A stretch of 64,000 nt of DNA from Neobacillus mesonae (GTDB taxonomy: Bacteria > Bacillota > Bacilli > Bacillales > Cytobacillaceae). The notes beneath the pieces were generated by a model. That model saw only the letters and a list, made by a program, of their open reading frames with translations. It was not told where the DNA came from and ran no database searches. Numbering within the stretch: the first letter of the stretch is position 1; every line of letters begins with the position of its first letter. The DNA lies in NCBI RefSeq assembly GCF_001636315.1, contig NZ_KV440949.1, forward strand, positions 1,845,203 through 1,909,202. The letters run 5' to 3'. Below are positions 8,214-16,021 of the stretch, piece by piece. The position numbers were made by a program, and so were the translations under genes.

Positions 8214-8351
8214 ATGTCAAAAAGTTTATGGATTACACCGGAAGAACACCTGCGAAAGAAAAAGATAAAGAAAAATCTTCTTTATGCTTCTTTAATGGTT
8301 GCAACAGCCATTCTTAGTACATTGGTTACCTTTGTAACATATCAATTTTAA
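8214..8351 (+). CDS. 45-residue membrane peptide under riboswitch control
   Basis: A short gene of 45 codons directly after the c-di-GMP-I riboswitch with a good AAAGGAG site. The product starts MSKSLWITPEEH, has a strongly basic stretch (RKKKIKK, residues 14-20), then one hydrophobic helix (about residues 22-43) and ends TYQF. It would be a single-pass peptide with the positive stretch in the cytoplasm. I do not recognise the family. The position beside motAB and a PilZ gene suggests a role in a motility or biofilm switch, but that is inference. Confidence 0.75.
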   Translation: MSKSLWITPEEHLRKKKIKKNLLYASLMVATAILSTLVTFVTYQF

Positions 8352-8362
8352 GATGTAAAATA

Positions 8363-8406
8363 GGGACGGCCTCCGCTTCTTGAAATGAAGCAGGAGAACC
8401 GTCCTT
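8363..8406. repeat. Dispersed GGGACGG...CCGTCC palindrome, copy 1
   Basis: GGGACGGCCTCCGCTTC and GAAGCAGGAGAACCGTCC form long arms around TTGAAAT. It lies 11 bp after the stop of the riboswitch-controlled peptide and could fold as a transcript-end hairpin, but the T-run is weak. Confidence 0.8.
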
Positions 8407-8609
8407 CGTGCTTCTGACTGAATTTCAAGATGGAGTACTAACAAACTTCGACCAATTTCCCCGGAAATACCAACCTTAAAACGACAAGATCGCTCGGTAG
8501 TGTCAGGCACCAAAAATAACCCTATTTTCTTATGAAATTGCAAATTCCCCCTTCAAAGTTAACTTTTTAACACTTATATGCTGGCTTTTCATACCCTTTT
8601 AGTTACCAA

Positions 8610-8644
8610 AATAGCAAAATGGCTGTTCGACCATTTCCGCTATT
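8610..8644. repeat. Inverted repeat upstream of the sigma-factor gene
   Basis: AATAGC-AAAATGG (8610-8622) and CCATTTCC-GCTATT (8631-8644) pair around an 8-nt loop, 62 bp before the sigma-like gene. It could be an operator or a leader hairpin. Confidence 0.55.
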
Positions 8645-8706
8645 CCCGATATCGTAAAGGTACCCGGGAATACATGGCAAGCGCGCTTTCCTGAAGGGAT
8701 ATCGCA

Positions 8707-9186
8707 ATGGAGAGCTTTGAACAGCTGGCAGAACAGTATCAGCCGATGATTCACAAAATTATTAACTCATTACACATTTACAAGAACAAGAATGAATTTT
8801 ACCAGAATGGCCTAATAGCACTTTGGGAGGCAAGCAAACGATTCAACCCTGAAAAGGGAAGTTTCGCTGGCTATGCTTATAGTTATATGAAAGGATACAT
8901 GATGACGGAAATAAAAAAGTCGGTGAAGGAAGCAGAGAGATGCGTCTGCCCCAAGGAAGAATTTTGGGAACAGATTGAGGACCCTACTGATGTGGACGAC
9001 CGCTTAATGTTGGACAATGACCTTTTACAAGATTGCAGCCAATCCTTGACCGAGAATCAAAGAAAGTGGTTAAGGTATACGATTCATTACGAGCTGACCA
9101 TCAAAGAAATCGCTCAACTAGAACATGTATCGCTAACAGCGGTTAAAGGTTGGCGTGCTGGAGCGCGAGCGAAACTAAAGAGATAA
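8707..9186 (+). CDS. Small sigma-70 family RNA polymerase sigma factor
   Basis: A 159-residue protein. Region 2 is at about residues 8-75, with NEFYQNGLIALWEASKRFNP, then EKGSFAGYAYSYMKGYM, as in sigma region 2.1-2.4. Region 4 is at about residues 110-158, with LTENQRKWLRYTIHYELTIK, then EIAQLEHVSLTAVKGWRAGA, a helix-turn-helix. Region 3 is missing, as in compact alternative sigma factors. No anti-sigma gene is adjacent. Its regulon is unknown. Confidence 0.8.
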   Translation: MESFEQLAEQYQPMIHKIINSLHIYKNKNEFYQNGLIALWEASKRFNPEKGSFAGYAYSYMKGYMMTEIKKSVKEAERCVCPKEEFWEQIEDPTDVDDRLMLDNDLLQDCSQSLTENQRKWLRYTIHYELTIKEIAQLEHVSLTAVKGWRAGARAKLKR

Positions 9187-9284
9187 CGGGGGAAGCACGG
9201 GGAGTGGTGCTATTGCAATTTATGATGATGCAGAAGAACCGTCCCTATGCCCTCATTAATTTTGGCGATTTACCCGTCAACACC

Positions 9285-9330
9285 AAAAAAAAGACGAAAT
9301 GCTCTTAAACTAGCAAATCGTCTTTTTTCT
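9285..9330. terminator. Bidirectional terminator between the sigma-factor and glxR genes
   Basis: AAAAGACGA and TCGTCTTTT flank AATGC...GCAAA, giving a stem with A and T runs on either side. It can serve the rightward sigma-factor gene and the leftward glxR gene, which converge here. Confidence 0.75.
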
Positions 9331-9367
9331 ATCTTCTTCTTAAGAAATTCTTTAGAAGGCTGAATAA

Positions 9368-10267
9368 CTAGGGGGCCGCATGTTTCATCACTTCTACACC
9401 GCATTTTTCTTCTAATGGTTGGATAACAGCAGACATGTCGTGATCGTTTAACCCTTTGGCTGCGGCAGTTTCGAAGGCATGTTTTGCCATTTGGCCGGTG
9501 AATTCGTTTAGTCCTGCCTGCTCAAGGAGCTGGTTAGCTAAGCGGACGTCTTTGAGGACATATTTCACTGCCCCGCCTGGTGCAAATTGCCGGTCAAGCA
9601 CGTACTCCTCCATATGCCGCCGCAGCATCCTGCTGTCTCCGTAGCTTACCTTTAAAATGTTTAACAGTTTTTCAGAATCAAGGCCAAACGCGGCTCCCGT
9701 AACCATCGCTTCCGAAGCAGCGAGTGAATGAACCGCTACGAGATATTGATTAATTAGCTTGGCAATGCTGCCTGACCCGGAAGGTCCGAGATATTCAATC
9801 GTTGCACCCAACGCTTCGAGTACAGAGGAAACTTTTTCAAACGCCTGTCGATCTCCCCCAACTATAATCGTTAGAGTCCCATTTTCCGCGCCTTCGGGAC
9901 CTCCGCTGACTGGAGCGTCCAAATAATCAATACCCCTTTCAGCTGCTTTTTCAAAAACAGCCTTACTCGTGTCCGCTCCCACGGTTGTAAAATCGATACA
10001 AATTAAACCCGGACGCGCATGTTTGACAATCCCATGCCCGCCGAGATAAACCTCCTCAACGTCTCCTGGCATCGAAAGGCACGTGCAAATAATGTCACAC
10101 TCGCCAGCAAGCGATGCAATGGTTTCAGCATGCTCAGCCCCCTTCTCAACCAAGGCCTGCACTTTCTCCTTTGTCCGGTTGTAAACCTTCAGTTGATATC
10201 CATTAATCAACAGCCGTCCCGCCATTCGGGAACCCATAACACCGGTTCCAATAAACCCGATTTTCAC
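9368..10267 (-). CDS. glxR: Tartronate semialdehyde reductase / 3-hydroxyisobutyrate dehydrogenase family protein
   Basis: A 299-residue beta-hydroxyacid dehydrogenase. It shows the N-terminal NAD(P) fold GFIGTGVMGSRMAGRLL, the substrate motif DAPVSGGPEGAENGTLTIIV, and the catalytic lysine region GSIAKLINQYLVAVH. The family reduces tartronate semialdehyde to glycerate or oxidises 3-hydroxyisobutyrate. It starts with GTG one base after the hyi-type gene, so the two are cotranscribed; this pairing favours the hydroxypyruvate/tartronate semialdehyde route (GlxR/GarR). No glyoxylate carboligase is in the window. The exact substrate is inferred from context. Confidence 0.78.
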   Translation of the reverse strand: MKIGFIGTGVMGSRMAGRLLINGYQLKVYNRTKEKVQALVEKGAEHAETIASLAGECDIICTCLSMPGDVEEVYLGGHGIVKHARPGLICIDFTTVGADTSKAVFEKAAERGIDYLDAPVSGGPEGAENGTLTIIVGGDRQAFEKVSSVLEALGATIEYLGPSGSGSIAKLINQYLVAVHSLAASEAMVTGAAFGLDSEKLLNILKVSYGDSRMLRRHMEEYVLDRQFAPGGAVKYVLKDVRLANQLLEQAGLNEFTGQMAKHAFETAAAKGLNDHDMSAVIQPLEEKCGVEVMKHAAP

Positions 10268-10268
10268 G

Positions 10269-11060
10269 CTATTTTCCCCCCTGTGCTATCGAAGTCATCC
10301 ATTTAAAGCTCACTTCACTATTTCCAAGCGGAAAGTACTCCAGCCCAATGCAGCCATTATAGTTACTATATAAATAGTTAAAAATCTCCTGATAATCCAT
10401 CTCTCCCGTCCCCGGCTGATGCCGCCCCGGAACGTCAGCAATCTGGATATGATCTACGAGATGAGCATACTGCTTGTACACAGAGAGCGCATCTCCATAG
10501 ATTTTTTCCATATGGTAAAAATCAAACTGCAGTTTCACATTAGGCAAATTCACCGCCTCAAGAATTTCCTTTGCCTGCTGAATGTCGTGTAAAAAATACC
10601 CGGGCATATCAATCCGGTTAATTGGTTCAATCAAAATTGTCAGCCCTCGAGCCGCCGCTTCCTTTCCGGTATAACGAAGATTGTCTATGTATACCTGTTT
10701 TGCGGTTTCTTGGTCCTCTGACTCGGAAACAATCCCCGCCATGCAATGAATTCGAGGAACATTCAAAGCCGTAGCATATTCAATTCCCTGTTGAACGGAT
10801 TTTCGAAAATCAGCGATTCGGTCTGGATTTACCGCCAGCCCGCGTTCACCCGCTTCCCAGTCACCTGCCGGCAGATTAATTAGTACAAGCGACAACTCAT
10901 GACGTTCAAGCTCACTCCGAATTTCTTCTATAGAATAGGCGTACGTGAACTGACACTCTACAAACGAAAAACCGCACTCCCTTGCCTTCGCAAACCTCTC
11001 AATAAACGGAACCTCCGTAAAAACAGTTGATAGATTTGGAAGCACAAGAACCGTCCCCAT
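10269..11060 (-). CDS. hyi: Hydroxypyruvate isomerase family protein
   Basis: A 263-residue TIM-barrel sugar isomerase (AP endonuclease 2 family). Matches to recalled E. coli Hyi include NLPAGDWEAGERG, LTILIEPINRIDMPGYFLHD, KLQFDFYHMEK, HIQIADVPGRHQPGTGE and GCIGLEYFP, covering the metal-binding E, D, H and E positions. It would interconvert hydroxypyruvate and tartronate semialdehyde. The first codons (MGTVLVL) are written in the arm of a dispersed palindrome, yet the N-terminal length fits the family. AGGAG lies 10 nt before the ATG. It is divergent from the Liv importer. Confidence 0.8.
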   Translation of the reverse strand: MGTVLVLPNLSTVFTEVPFIERFAKARECGFSFVECQFTYAYSIEEIRSELERHELSLVLINLPAGDWEAGERGLAVNPDRIADFRKSVQQGIEYATALNVPRIHCMAGIVSESEDQETAKQVYIDNLRYTGKEAAARGLTILIEPINRIDMPGYFLHDIQQAKEILEAVNLPNVKLQFDFYHMEKIYGDALSVYKQYAHLVDHIQIADVPGRHQPGTGEMDYQEIFNYLYSNYNGCIGLEYFPLGNSEVSFKWMTSIAQGGK

Positions 11061-11098
11061 GCATCATCACTCTCCTATTTTTTCAAAATTTTTATAAT

Positions 11099-11128
11099 AT
11101 TATATCCTATTGAAAACGCTTTTGTAAA
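11099..11128 (-). promoter_or_regulatory. Promoter of the hyi-glxR pair
   Basis: On the minus strand TTTACA (11128-11123), 18 bp, TATAAT (11104-11099), a good sigma-A promoter about 40 bp upstream of hyi. A TTGTCGAA site abuts its -35 region. Confidence 0.65.
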
Positions 11129-11130
11129 AG

Positions 11131-11172
11131 TTCGACAATTTTCACCTTTCAAACGACTGTGAATTTGTCGAA
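11131..11172. promoter_or_regulatory. Inverted TTGTCGAA operator between hyi and livJ
   Basis: TTCGACAATTTTCAC (11131-11145) and GTGAATTTGTCGAA (11159-11172) face each other across 13 bp, midway between the divergent hyi and livJ genes. The half site matches the Spo0A box (TTGTCGAA). A 15-bp match to the left arm occurs upstream of the M20 gene at 34181. The bound regulator is uncertain. Confidence 0.5.
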
Positions 11173-11250
11173 AAGTATTTACTTTGTCATAATTTTGGTA
11201 TTTAATAGATACATATTTTAAAATTTTCTAATAAATAGGAGGAAAACAAT

Positions 11251-12408
11251 ATGAAAAAGGTCCTTAATAAAGGATTTCTTTTAATGGCTGTTTTATTGCT
11301 TTTTGCTTTAACGGCATGCAGCGGCAATAGCTCAGAGAAATCAAGCAAAACAGCTTCAAATGGAGGAGATAAGGTCAATGCGAAGATTGGTGTCATCTCC
11401 TATCTTACTGGCCCTGGTGCTGCTTATGGAGAAGCAATTACCAATGGTCTTAAGATGGCTCAGAAGGAAATTAACGCAAAAGGCGATGTTAAAATCGACC
11501 TTGTGATCGAAGACTCAGCTGGTAAGCAGGAGCAGGCATTATCTGCCGGGCAAAAATTAATGAGTAATGATGATATCGTTGGCTTAATTGGACCAACTTT
11601 AAGTACCGAAATGAACGTTGTCGGTCCAGAAGCAGACATGAACGGTATTCCGATTATGGGTACTTCTACAACAGCTGAAGGAATTCCACAAATCGGGGAT
11701 TATGTGTTCAGAAACTCACTGCCTGAAGCATTAGCAATCCCAGCATCAATCAAAAAAGCAGTGGATAAATACGGTGCCAAAAAAGTTGCGATTCTTTACG
11801 GTAACGATGACGTATTCACAAAGTCCGGCTTTGATACAATGAAGAAAGCTGCCGAAGACATGGGTCTTGACATCTTAACGATTGAAACCTTCCAAAAAGG
11901 GCAATCCGATTACAATGCGCAGTTAACAAAAATCAAAGGACTTAAGCCTGATCTAATTCTATGTTCAGCACTGTACAATGAAGGCGCCGTAATCATGGAC
12001 CAAGCAAGAAAAGTTGGAATCGATGTACCATTTGTAGGCGGTAACGGATTTAACTCACCGCAGGTAATTGACATCGCTGGAAAAGCTGCCGATGGTTTAA
12101 TCGTAGCAACACCTTGGTTTGCTGAAAAACAAGATCCTAAAGTACAAGATTTTGTAAAGAAATATGAAACTGAATATGGCAAGAAGCCTGACCAATTCGC
12201 GGCTCAAGCCTATGATGCGCTTTATATTTATGCCGAAGCATTAAAGAATGCAGGCGAAGCTGACCGCGACGCACTACGTGATTCTTTAGCAAAAATCAAA
12301 GACTTCCCAGGCATTCTTGGTAACTTCTCCTTTGACAAAGACGGTGACGTTGTCATGGAACCAACAGTCTTGATTATTAAAGATGGAAAATTCCAACCAT
12401 TTCAATAA
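11251..12408 (+). CDS. livJ: Liv-type ABC transporter substrate-binding lipoprotein
   Basis: A 385-residue lipoprotein. The signal peptide ends in a lipobox (ALTAC, C23), followed by a serine-rich linker. The mature part is a type I periplasmic-binding fold with IGVISYLTGPGAAYGEAITN, GLIGPTLSTEMNVVGPEADM, and DQFAAQAYDALYIYAEALKN. It captures branched-chain amino acids, amides or related small substrates outside the membrane. It heads livJ-livH-livM-livG-livF. Divergent hyi-glxR genes hint that the substrate may not be a branched-chain amino acid. RBS is AGGAGG. Confidence 0.9.
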   Translation: MKKVLNKGFLLMAVLLLFALTACSGNSSEKSSKTASNGGDKVNAKIGVISYLTGPGAAYGEAITNGLKMAQKEINAKGDVKIDLVIEDSAGKQEQALSAGQKLMSNDDIVGLIGPTLSTEMNVVGPEADMNGIPIMGTSTTAEGIPQIGDYVFRNSLPEALAIPASIKKAVDKYGAKKVAILYGNDDVFTKSGFDTMKKAAEDMGLDILTIETFQKGQSDYNAQLTKIKGLKPDLILCSALYNEGAVIMDQARKVGIDVPFVGGNGFNSPQVIDIAGKAADGLIVATPWFAEKQDPKVQDFVKKYETEYGKKPDQFAAQAYDALYIYAEALKNAGEADRDALRDSLAKIKDFPGILGNFSFDKDGDVVMEPTVLIIKDGKFQPFQ

Positions 12409-12478
12409 GCTACATAAAAGGGCACTGTAATGGTGCCCTGCTTATTATAAGAAATTTTGAAATAAAGGGTGAGATGTC

Positions 12479-13363
12479 TTGCTGTTAGAGCAGTTGATTA
12501 ATGGGATTACACTTGGTAGCATTTATGCCATCGTTGCCCTTGGGTTTACACTTGTTTTTGGAGTGCTTGGCATCATTAATATGGCACATGGTGAAATTTT
12601 TATGTTTGGCGCTTTTATTGGTGTTATGGTGACAAGCACACTGGGACTGCCGATTTGGATGGCTTTTTTCGCCGCGATTATTGTCACTGCTATTTTAGGC
12701 TATATGCTGGAGCGCTTTGCCTTAAGACCGCTGCGCGGGAAGAAAGGCGTTTCCCACCTTGCCCCGTTAATCAGCACGATCGGGGTATCGATTTTACTGG
12801 AAAATCTATCGCATCATTTATTTGGAGCGGGAAACCATCCATTTAAAAATGCATTTGCAGAAGTTCATTTTACAATTGGTTCGCTCACCATCTATGTGGT
12901 GCAAATTGTGATTTTTGTCATTTCAGTTGTGTTAATGATGGCTCTTTCGTATTGGCTGTCAAAGACAAGAGCAGGAAAAGCCCTCCGTGCGACAGCGGAA
13001 AATTTGGATACAGCCAGCATTCTTGGTGTCAATACGAAACAAATCATCACCTTGACCGTCGTGATTGCCTCCGCAATGGGCGGAATTGCCGGCATTCTCG
13101 TTGGGATGGCGTTTAACTCGGTAAACCCGCAAATGGGCTTATCTATGGGGTTAAAAGGGCTTGCGATCATTATCCTTGGCGGAATGGGCAATGTGAAAGG
13201 TGCTATGGCGGGCGGTTTGATCCTTGGTTTAGCCGAAACGCTCATTGTCGCATATGGAGATTCAGGATATCGGGATGCCATTGCCTTCATTGCAATTATC
13301 GTGATTCTTTTAATACGGCCGCAGGGGCTATTCGGCCAAAAGACATCTGAGGGAAGGCCGTGA
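12479..13363 (+). CDS. livH: Liv-type ABC transporter permease LivH
   Basis: A 294-residue inner-membrane permease with about eight hydrophobic segments. Family landmarks are LINGITLGSIYAIVALGFTL, GVLGIINMAHGEIFMFGAF, ENLDTASILGVNT (the cytoplasmic loop contacting the ATPase), and GLKGLAIIILGGMGNVKGA. It starts with TTG after AGGGTGAG; the nearby ATG is out of frame and stops at once. It pairs with LivM to form the channel. Confidence 0.92.
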   Translation: MLLEQLINGITLGSIYAIVALGFTLVFGVLGIINMAHGEIFMFGAFIGVMVTSTLGLPIWMAFFAAIIVTAILGYMLERFALRPLRGKKGVSHLAPLISTIGVSILLENLSHHLFGAGNHPFKNAFAEVHFTIGSLTIYVVQIVIFVISVVLMMALSYWLSKTRAGKALRATAENLDTASILGVNTKQIITLTVVIASAMGGIAGILVGMAFNSVNPQMGLSMGLKGLAIIILGGMGNVKGAMAGGLILGLAETLIVAYGDSGYRDAIAFIAIIVILLIRPQGLFGQKTSEGRP

Positions 13364-13367
13364 TGAT

Positions 13368-14339
13368 ATGCTTGGAGATTTTATAAATCCTTACTACCTT
13401 CAAGTCGCTTCGTTTATTATGATTAATATTATTCTAGGCTTAAGCATTTACGTTACCCTTTCTTCCGGACAGCTTTCTTTGGGAAACGCCGGATTTATGG
13501 GGATTGGAGCCTATACATCAGCATTATTAACGATTAACTATGATATGCCGATCGTCGTCGGTGTTATTGCCGGGGCATTAGCAGCCGGAATTATCGGCAT
13601 TCTAATTGGAATCCCTTCACTTCGGTTAACGGGAGTGTACCTGGCGATTGCCACTCTCGGTTTTGGTGAAGTCATTCGTGTATTCCTCATCAACTGGGAA
13701 TCGCTGACGAAAGGGGCCGTCGGTCTTTCCGGTATTCCGCAAATCGGCCGCGAACTGCTGAAATTCTTTAGGGATGCCGGCTTTAACCCGCTATCCATCG
13801 GTTTGAAAAATAACCAATTTGTTTATTTACTAGTTTTGATTCTGTTAGTCATCATTAATATATTGCTAATCTGGTTTCTTATCAGACAAAATAAATCCCG
13901 TGTCGGCCGCGCGTTTGCTGCGATTAAAATGGATGAAAAAGCGGCAGAGGCCATGGGAATCAATATTACCTACTATAAAGTTTTATCTTTTGTCCAAGGG
14001 GCGGTTATATCAGGCTTTGCGGGCGCCCTATTCGCCCATGTCATGGGTTACATCAGTCCTGCGGATTTCTCTTATCATCGTGCGGTAGAGATTTTGATTT
14101 TTGCCGTATTCGGCGGAAGCGAAGTCATTTGGGGTTCGATTTTCGGGGCCAGCTTTATGACCTTAATGCCGGAAGTATTACGCTTTATCAGCGAATACCG
14201 CTATATGATTTATGGTGCCATTTTAATCCTAATGATGGCCTTCCGTCCGCAAGGGATTATTGATGTGAATCTTTTACAAAAACTGCAGCTGCCAAAAAGG
14301 GGGGGGAAGCATGGTTCTAAACATCAAAAACATCTCTAA
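13368..14339 (+). CDS. livM: Liv-type ABC transporter permease LivM
   Basis: A 323-residue permease with about eight membrane segments. Typical LivM motifs are LGLSIYVTLSSGQLSLGNAG, GIPSLRLTGVYLAIATLGFG, the ATPase-contact loop AFAAIKMDEKAAEAMGIN, and FAVFGGSEVIWGSIFGASF. It starts 4 bp after livH and its end overlaps livG by 29 bp, so translation is likely coupled. It forms the heterodimeric channel with LivH. Confidence 0.92.
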   Translation: MLGDFINPYYLQVASFIMINIILGLSIYVTLSSGQLSLGNAGFMGIGAYTSALLTINYDMPIVVGVIAGALAAGIIGILIGIPSLRLTGVYLAIATLGFGEVIRVFLINWESLTKGAVGLSGIPQIGRELLKFFRDAGFNPLSIGLKNNQFVYLLVLILLVIINILLIWFLIRQNKSRVGRAFAAIKMDEKAAEAMGINITYYKVLSFVQGAVISGFAGALFAHVMGYISPADFSYHRAVEILIFAVFGGSEVIWGSIFGASFMTLMPEVLRFISEYRYMIYGAILILMMAFRPQGIIDVNLLQKLQLPKRGGKHGSKHQKHL

Positions 14340-15084
14340 AAATTTTGGCGGGATCTCTGCGTTAACCGATGTTTCTTTTTCCCTTAAGGAAGGCGAAATC
14401 TACGGTCTTATCGGCCCAAACGGAGCGGGCAAAACCACCATGTTTAACATGATCACGAACATGTTCCCTCCGACATCGGGCGAAATTACGTTTTTCGATG
14501 AAAAAATCACCGGCACTAAGCCGTATAAAATTACTAATAAGGGCATCTGCCGGACCTTCCAGAACATCCGCCTGTTCTCACAGATGTCGGTGCTCGAAAA
14601 TGTGCTGGTCGGCGGACATTCCCGCAGTCATTCAGGTGTCTTTAGCGGAGTGCTGCGGACAAAGTCACAGCGCGCTGAAGAAGAACGATTACGGGTAACA
14701 GCGCGCGAACTTCTCGAATTGGTGGGCTTATCCGAGTTTGAAGATGCGGTGGCAGAAAACTTAGCGTACGGGCAGCAGCGCCGGCTCGAAATCGCCAGAG
14801 CCTTGGCAAGTGATCCGAAGCTGTTACTATTGGACGAACCCGCCGCGGGGATGAATGATACCGAAACAGCCGACTTGTATTATTTGATTAAAAAGGTTCA
14901 GGAACGAGGCATCACGACCCTGTTAATTGAACATGACATGCCGCTTGTGATGAAGCTATGTGACCGAATTACCGTGTTAAACTTTGGGAAAAAGCTCGCT
15001 GAGGGGACGCCAGAGGAAATCCAGAACAACCAGGCGGTCATTGAAGCCTACCTCGGATCAGAGGGGGATGATGAAATTGCTTAA
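14311..15084 (+). CDS. livG: Liv-type ABC transporter ATPase LivG
   Basis: A 257-residue ATP-binding subunit. It shows Walker A GPNGAGKTT (about 35-43), a Q-loop near FQNIRLF, the variant signature LAYGQQRRLEIARALA, Walker B LLLLDEPAAGMND, and the H-loop LLIEHDM. The LivG-specific C-terminal tail includes EGTPEEIQNNQAVIEAYLG. It sits inside the membrane with LivF. The RBS is a long G-run within the livM coding end. Confidence 0.93.
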   Translation: MVLNIKNISKNFGGISALTDVSFSLKEGEIYGLIGPNGAGKTTMFNMITNMFPPTSGEITFFDEKITGTKPYKITNKGICRTFQNIRLFSQMSVLENVLVGGHSRSHSGVFSGVLRTKSQRAEEERLRVTARELLELVGLSEFEDAVAENLAYGQQRRLEIARALASDPKLLLLDEPAAGMNDTETADLYYLIKKVQERGITTLLIEHDMPLVMKLCDRITVLNFGKKLAEGTPEEIQNNQAVIEAYLGSEGDDEIA

Positions 15085-15787
15085 AGTATCGGGAATCGAG
15101 ACATATTACGGAAAAATCCAAGCGCTCAAAGGGGTCAGCCTGGAAGTCGAACAGGGCAAAATTGTCACCATTCTAGGTGCGAACGGCGCCGGAAAAACGA
15201 CAACAATGAAGACCATCGCTGGTTTGCTTAAGCCGAAAAATGGAACGGTTGAATTTTTAGGAGAAAATGTTACTGGTTTAAGACCAGACCAGCTTGTAAA
15301 AAAGGGCATCTCTTTGGTTCCGGAAGGCCGGGCGATTTTATCAGGGATGACCGTGCTTGAGAATCTGGAAATGGGTGCGTATCAGCGGAAAGACAAGGAA
15401 ATCGCTAAGGATCTCGATACGGTGATGGAGCGCTTTCCAATTTTAAAAGAACGAAAAAGTCAGCTTGGCGGCACGCTCTCAGGCGGCCAGCAGCAAATGC
15501 TCGCGATTGCCCGAGCCTTGTTGTCGAAGCCAAAACTGCTGCTGCTCGACGAACCATCGATGGGACTCGCCCCTTTGATTGTCGCGGATATTTTTAAAAT
15601 CATTCGGGAAATCAAAGATGCTGGAACTACGGTGCTTGTCGTTGAACAAAATGCCAAACAGGCGTTGAAAATCGCTGACTACGGCTACGTTCTAGAAACC
15701 GGAAAAGTCATTATCCACGGCCCAGCACAGGATTTACTAGAAGACCCACGAATTGTCGAAGCTTACCTTGGCAGGAAATCTGGATGA
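15068..15787 (+). CDS. livF: Liv-type ABC transporter ATPase LivF
   Basis: An ATPase of about 239 residues with Walker A GANGAGKTTTMK, signature LSGGQQQMLAIARALL, Walker B LLLLDEPSMGLAP and H-loop VLVVEQNAKQ, then the LivF tail GPAQDLLEDPRIVEAYLG. I placed the start at the first of two consecutive ATG codons after GAGGGG; the second (15071) is equally possible. The reading frame is open further upstream, but that part overlaps livG and has no site. It overlaps livG by 17 bp and ends the importer operon. Confidence 0.92.
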   Translation: MMKLLKVSGIETYYGKIQALKGVSLEVEQGKIVTILGANGAGKTTTMKTIAGLLKPKNGTVEFLGENVTGLRPDQLVKKGISLVPEGRAILSGMTVLENLEMGAYQRKDKEIAKDLDTVMERFPILKERKSQLGGTLSGGQQQMLAIARALLSKPKLLLLDEPSMGLAPLIVADIFKIIREIKDAGTTVLVVEQNAKQALKIADYGYVLETGKVIIHGPAQDLLEDPRIVEAYLGRKSG

Positions 15788-15792
15788 TGCAC

Positions 15793-15847
15793 GGGGACGG
15801 TTCTTCTGCTTCCTTTTACTAGGAAGCGAAGAGCCGTCCCTTTTTTG
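15793..15847 (+). terminator. Palindrome copy acting as livF terminator
   Basis: GGGGACGGTTCTTCTGCTTC and GGAAGCGAAGAGCCGTCCC form a long stem followed by six T residues, 6 bp after the livF stop. It belongs to the dispersed palindrome family. Confidence 0.75.
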
Positions 15848-15956
15848 TTATGTGAAGGTTATGGGACTGTTTTTTCGATTTGGACGCTTGGGTTGTCCCC
15901 TAGAAGAGTTCTATAGAAGTTTGCAGCTACACGAGCGGGTTCTTCTCCCCTCCCAT

Positions 15957-15981
15957 GTTTCATCCCGCATAAACAGGGTAC
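15957..15981 (+). promoter_or_regulatory. Candidate sigma-B promoter of the catalase gene
   Basis: GTTTCA (15957-15962), 13 bp, GGGTAC (15976-15981). The sigma-B consensus is GTTTAA-N12-15-GGGTAT, so each element differs by one base. It lies 41 bp upstream of the catalase start; B. subtilis katE is sigma-B dependent. Confidence 0.6.
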
Positions 15982-16021
15982 TTAAAAAAGCAAATTGGTT
16001 TTTAGGAGGTTTGCTTTCAAG

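Larger units (their letters stand above)
8352..8706. other. Intergenic region with palindromes, no gene seen
   Basis: It contains a full copy of the dispersed palindrome (8363-8406), a half copy of a second repeat (GTGTCAGGCACC near 8500), an AT-rich stretch, and the inverted repeat 8610-8644 upstream of the sigma-factor gene. Reading frames here are short and lack ribosome binding sites. Confidence 0.6.

Noticed and set aside
8292..8543. An 83-codon minus-strand frame over the small riboswitch-controlled gene
   Set aside because: It runs through a dispersed palindrome, opposite a better-supported gene, and lacks a ribosome site.
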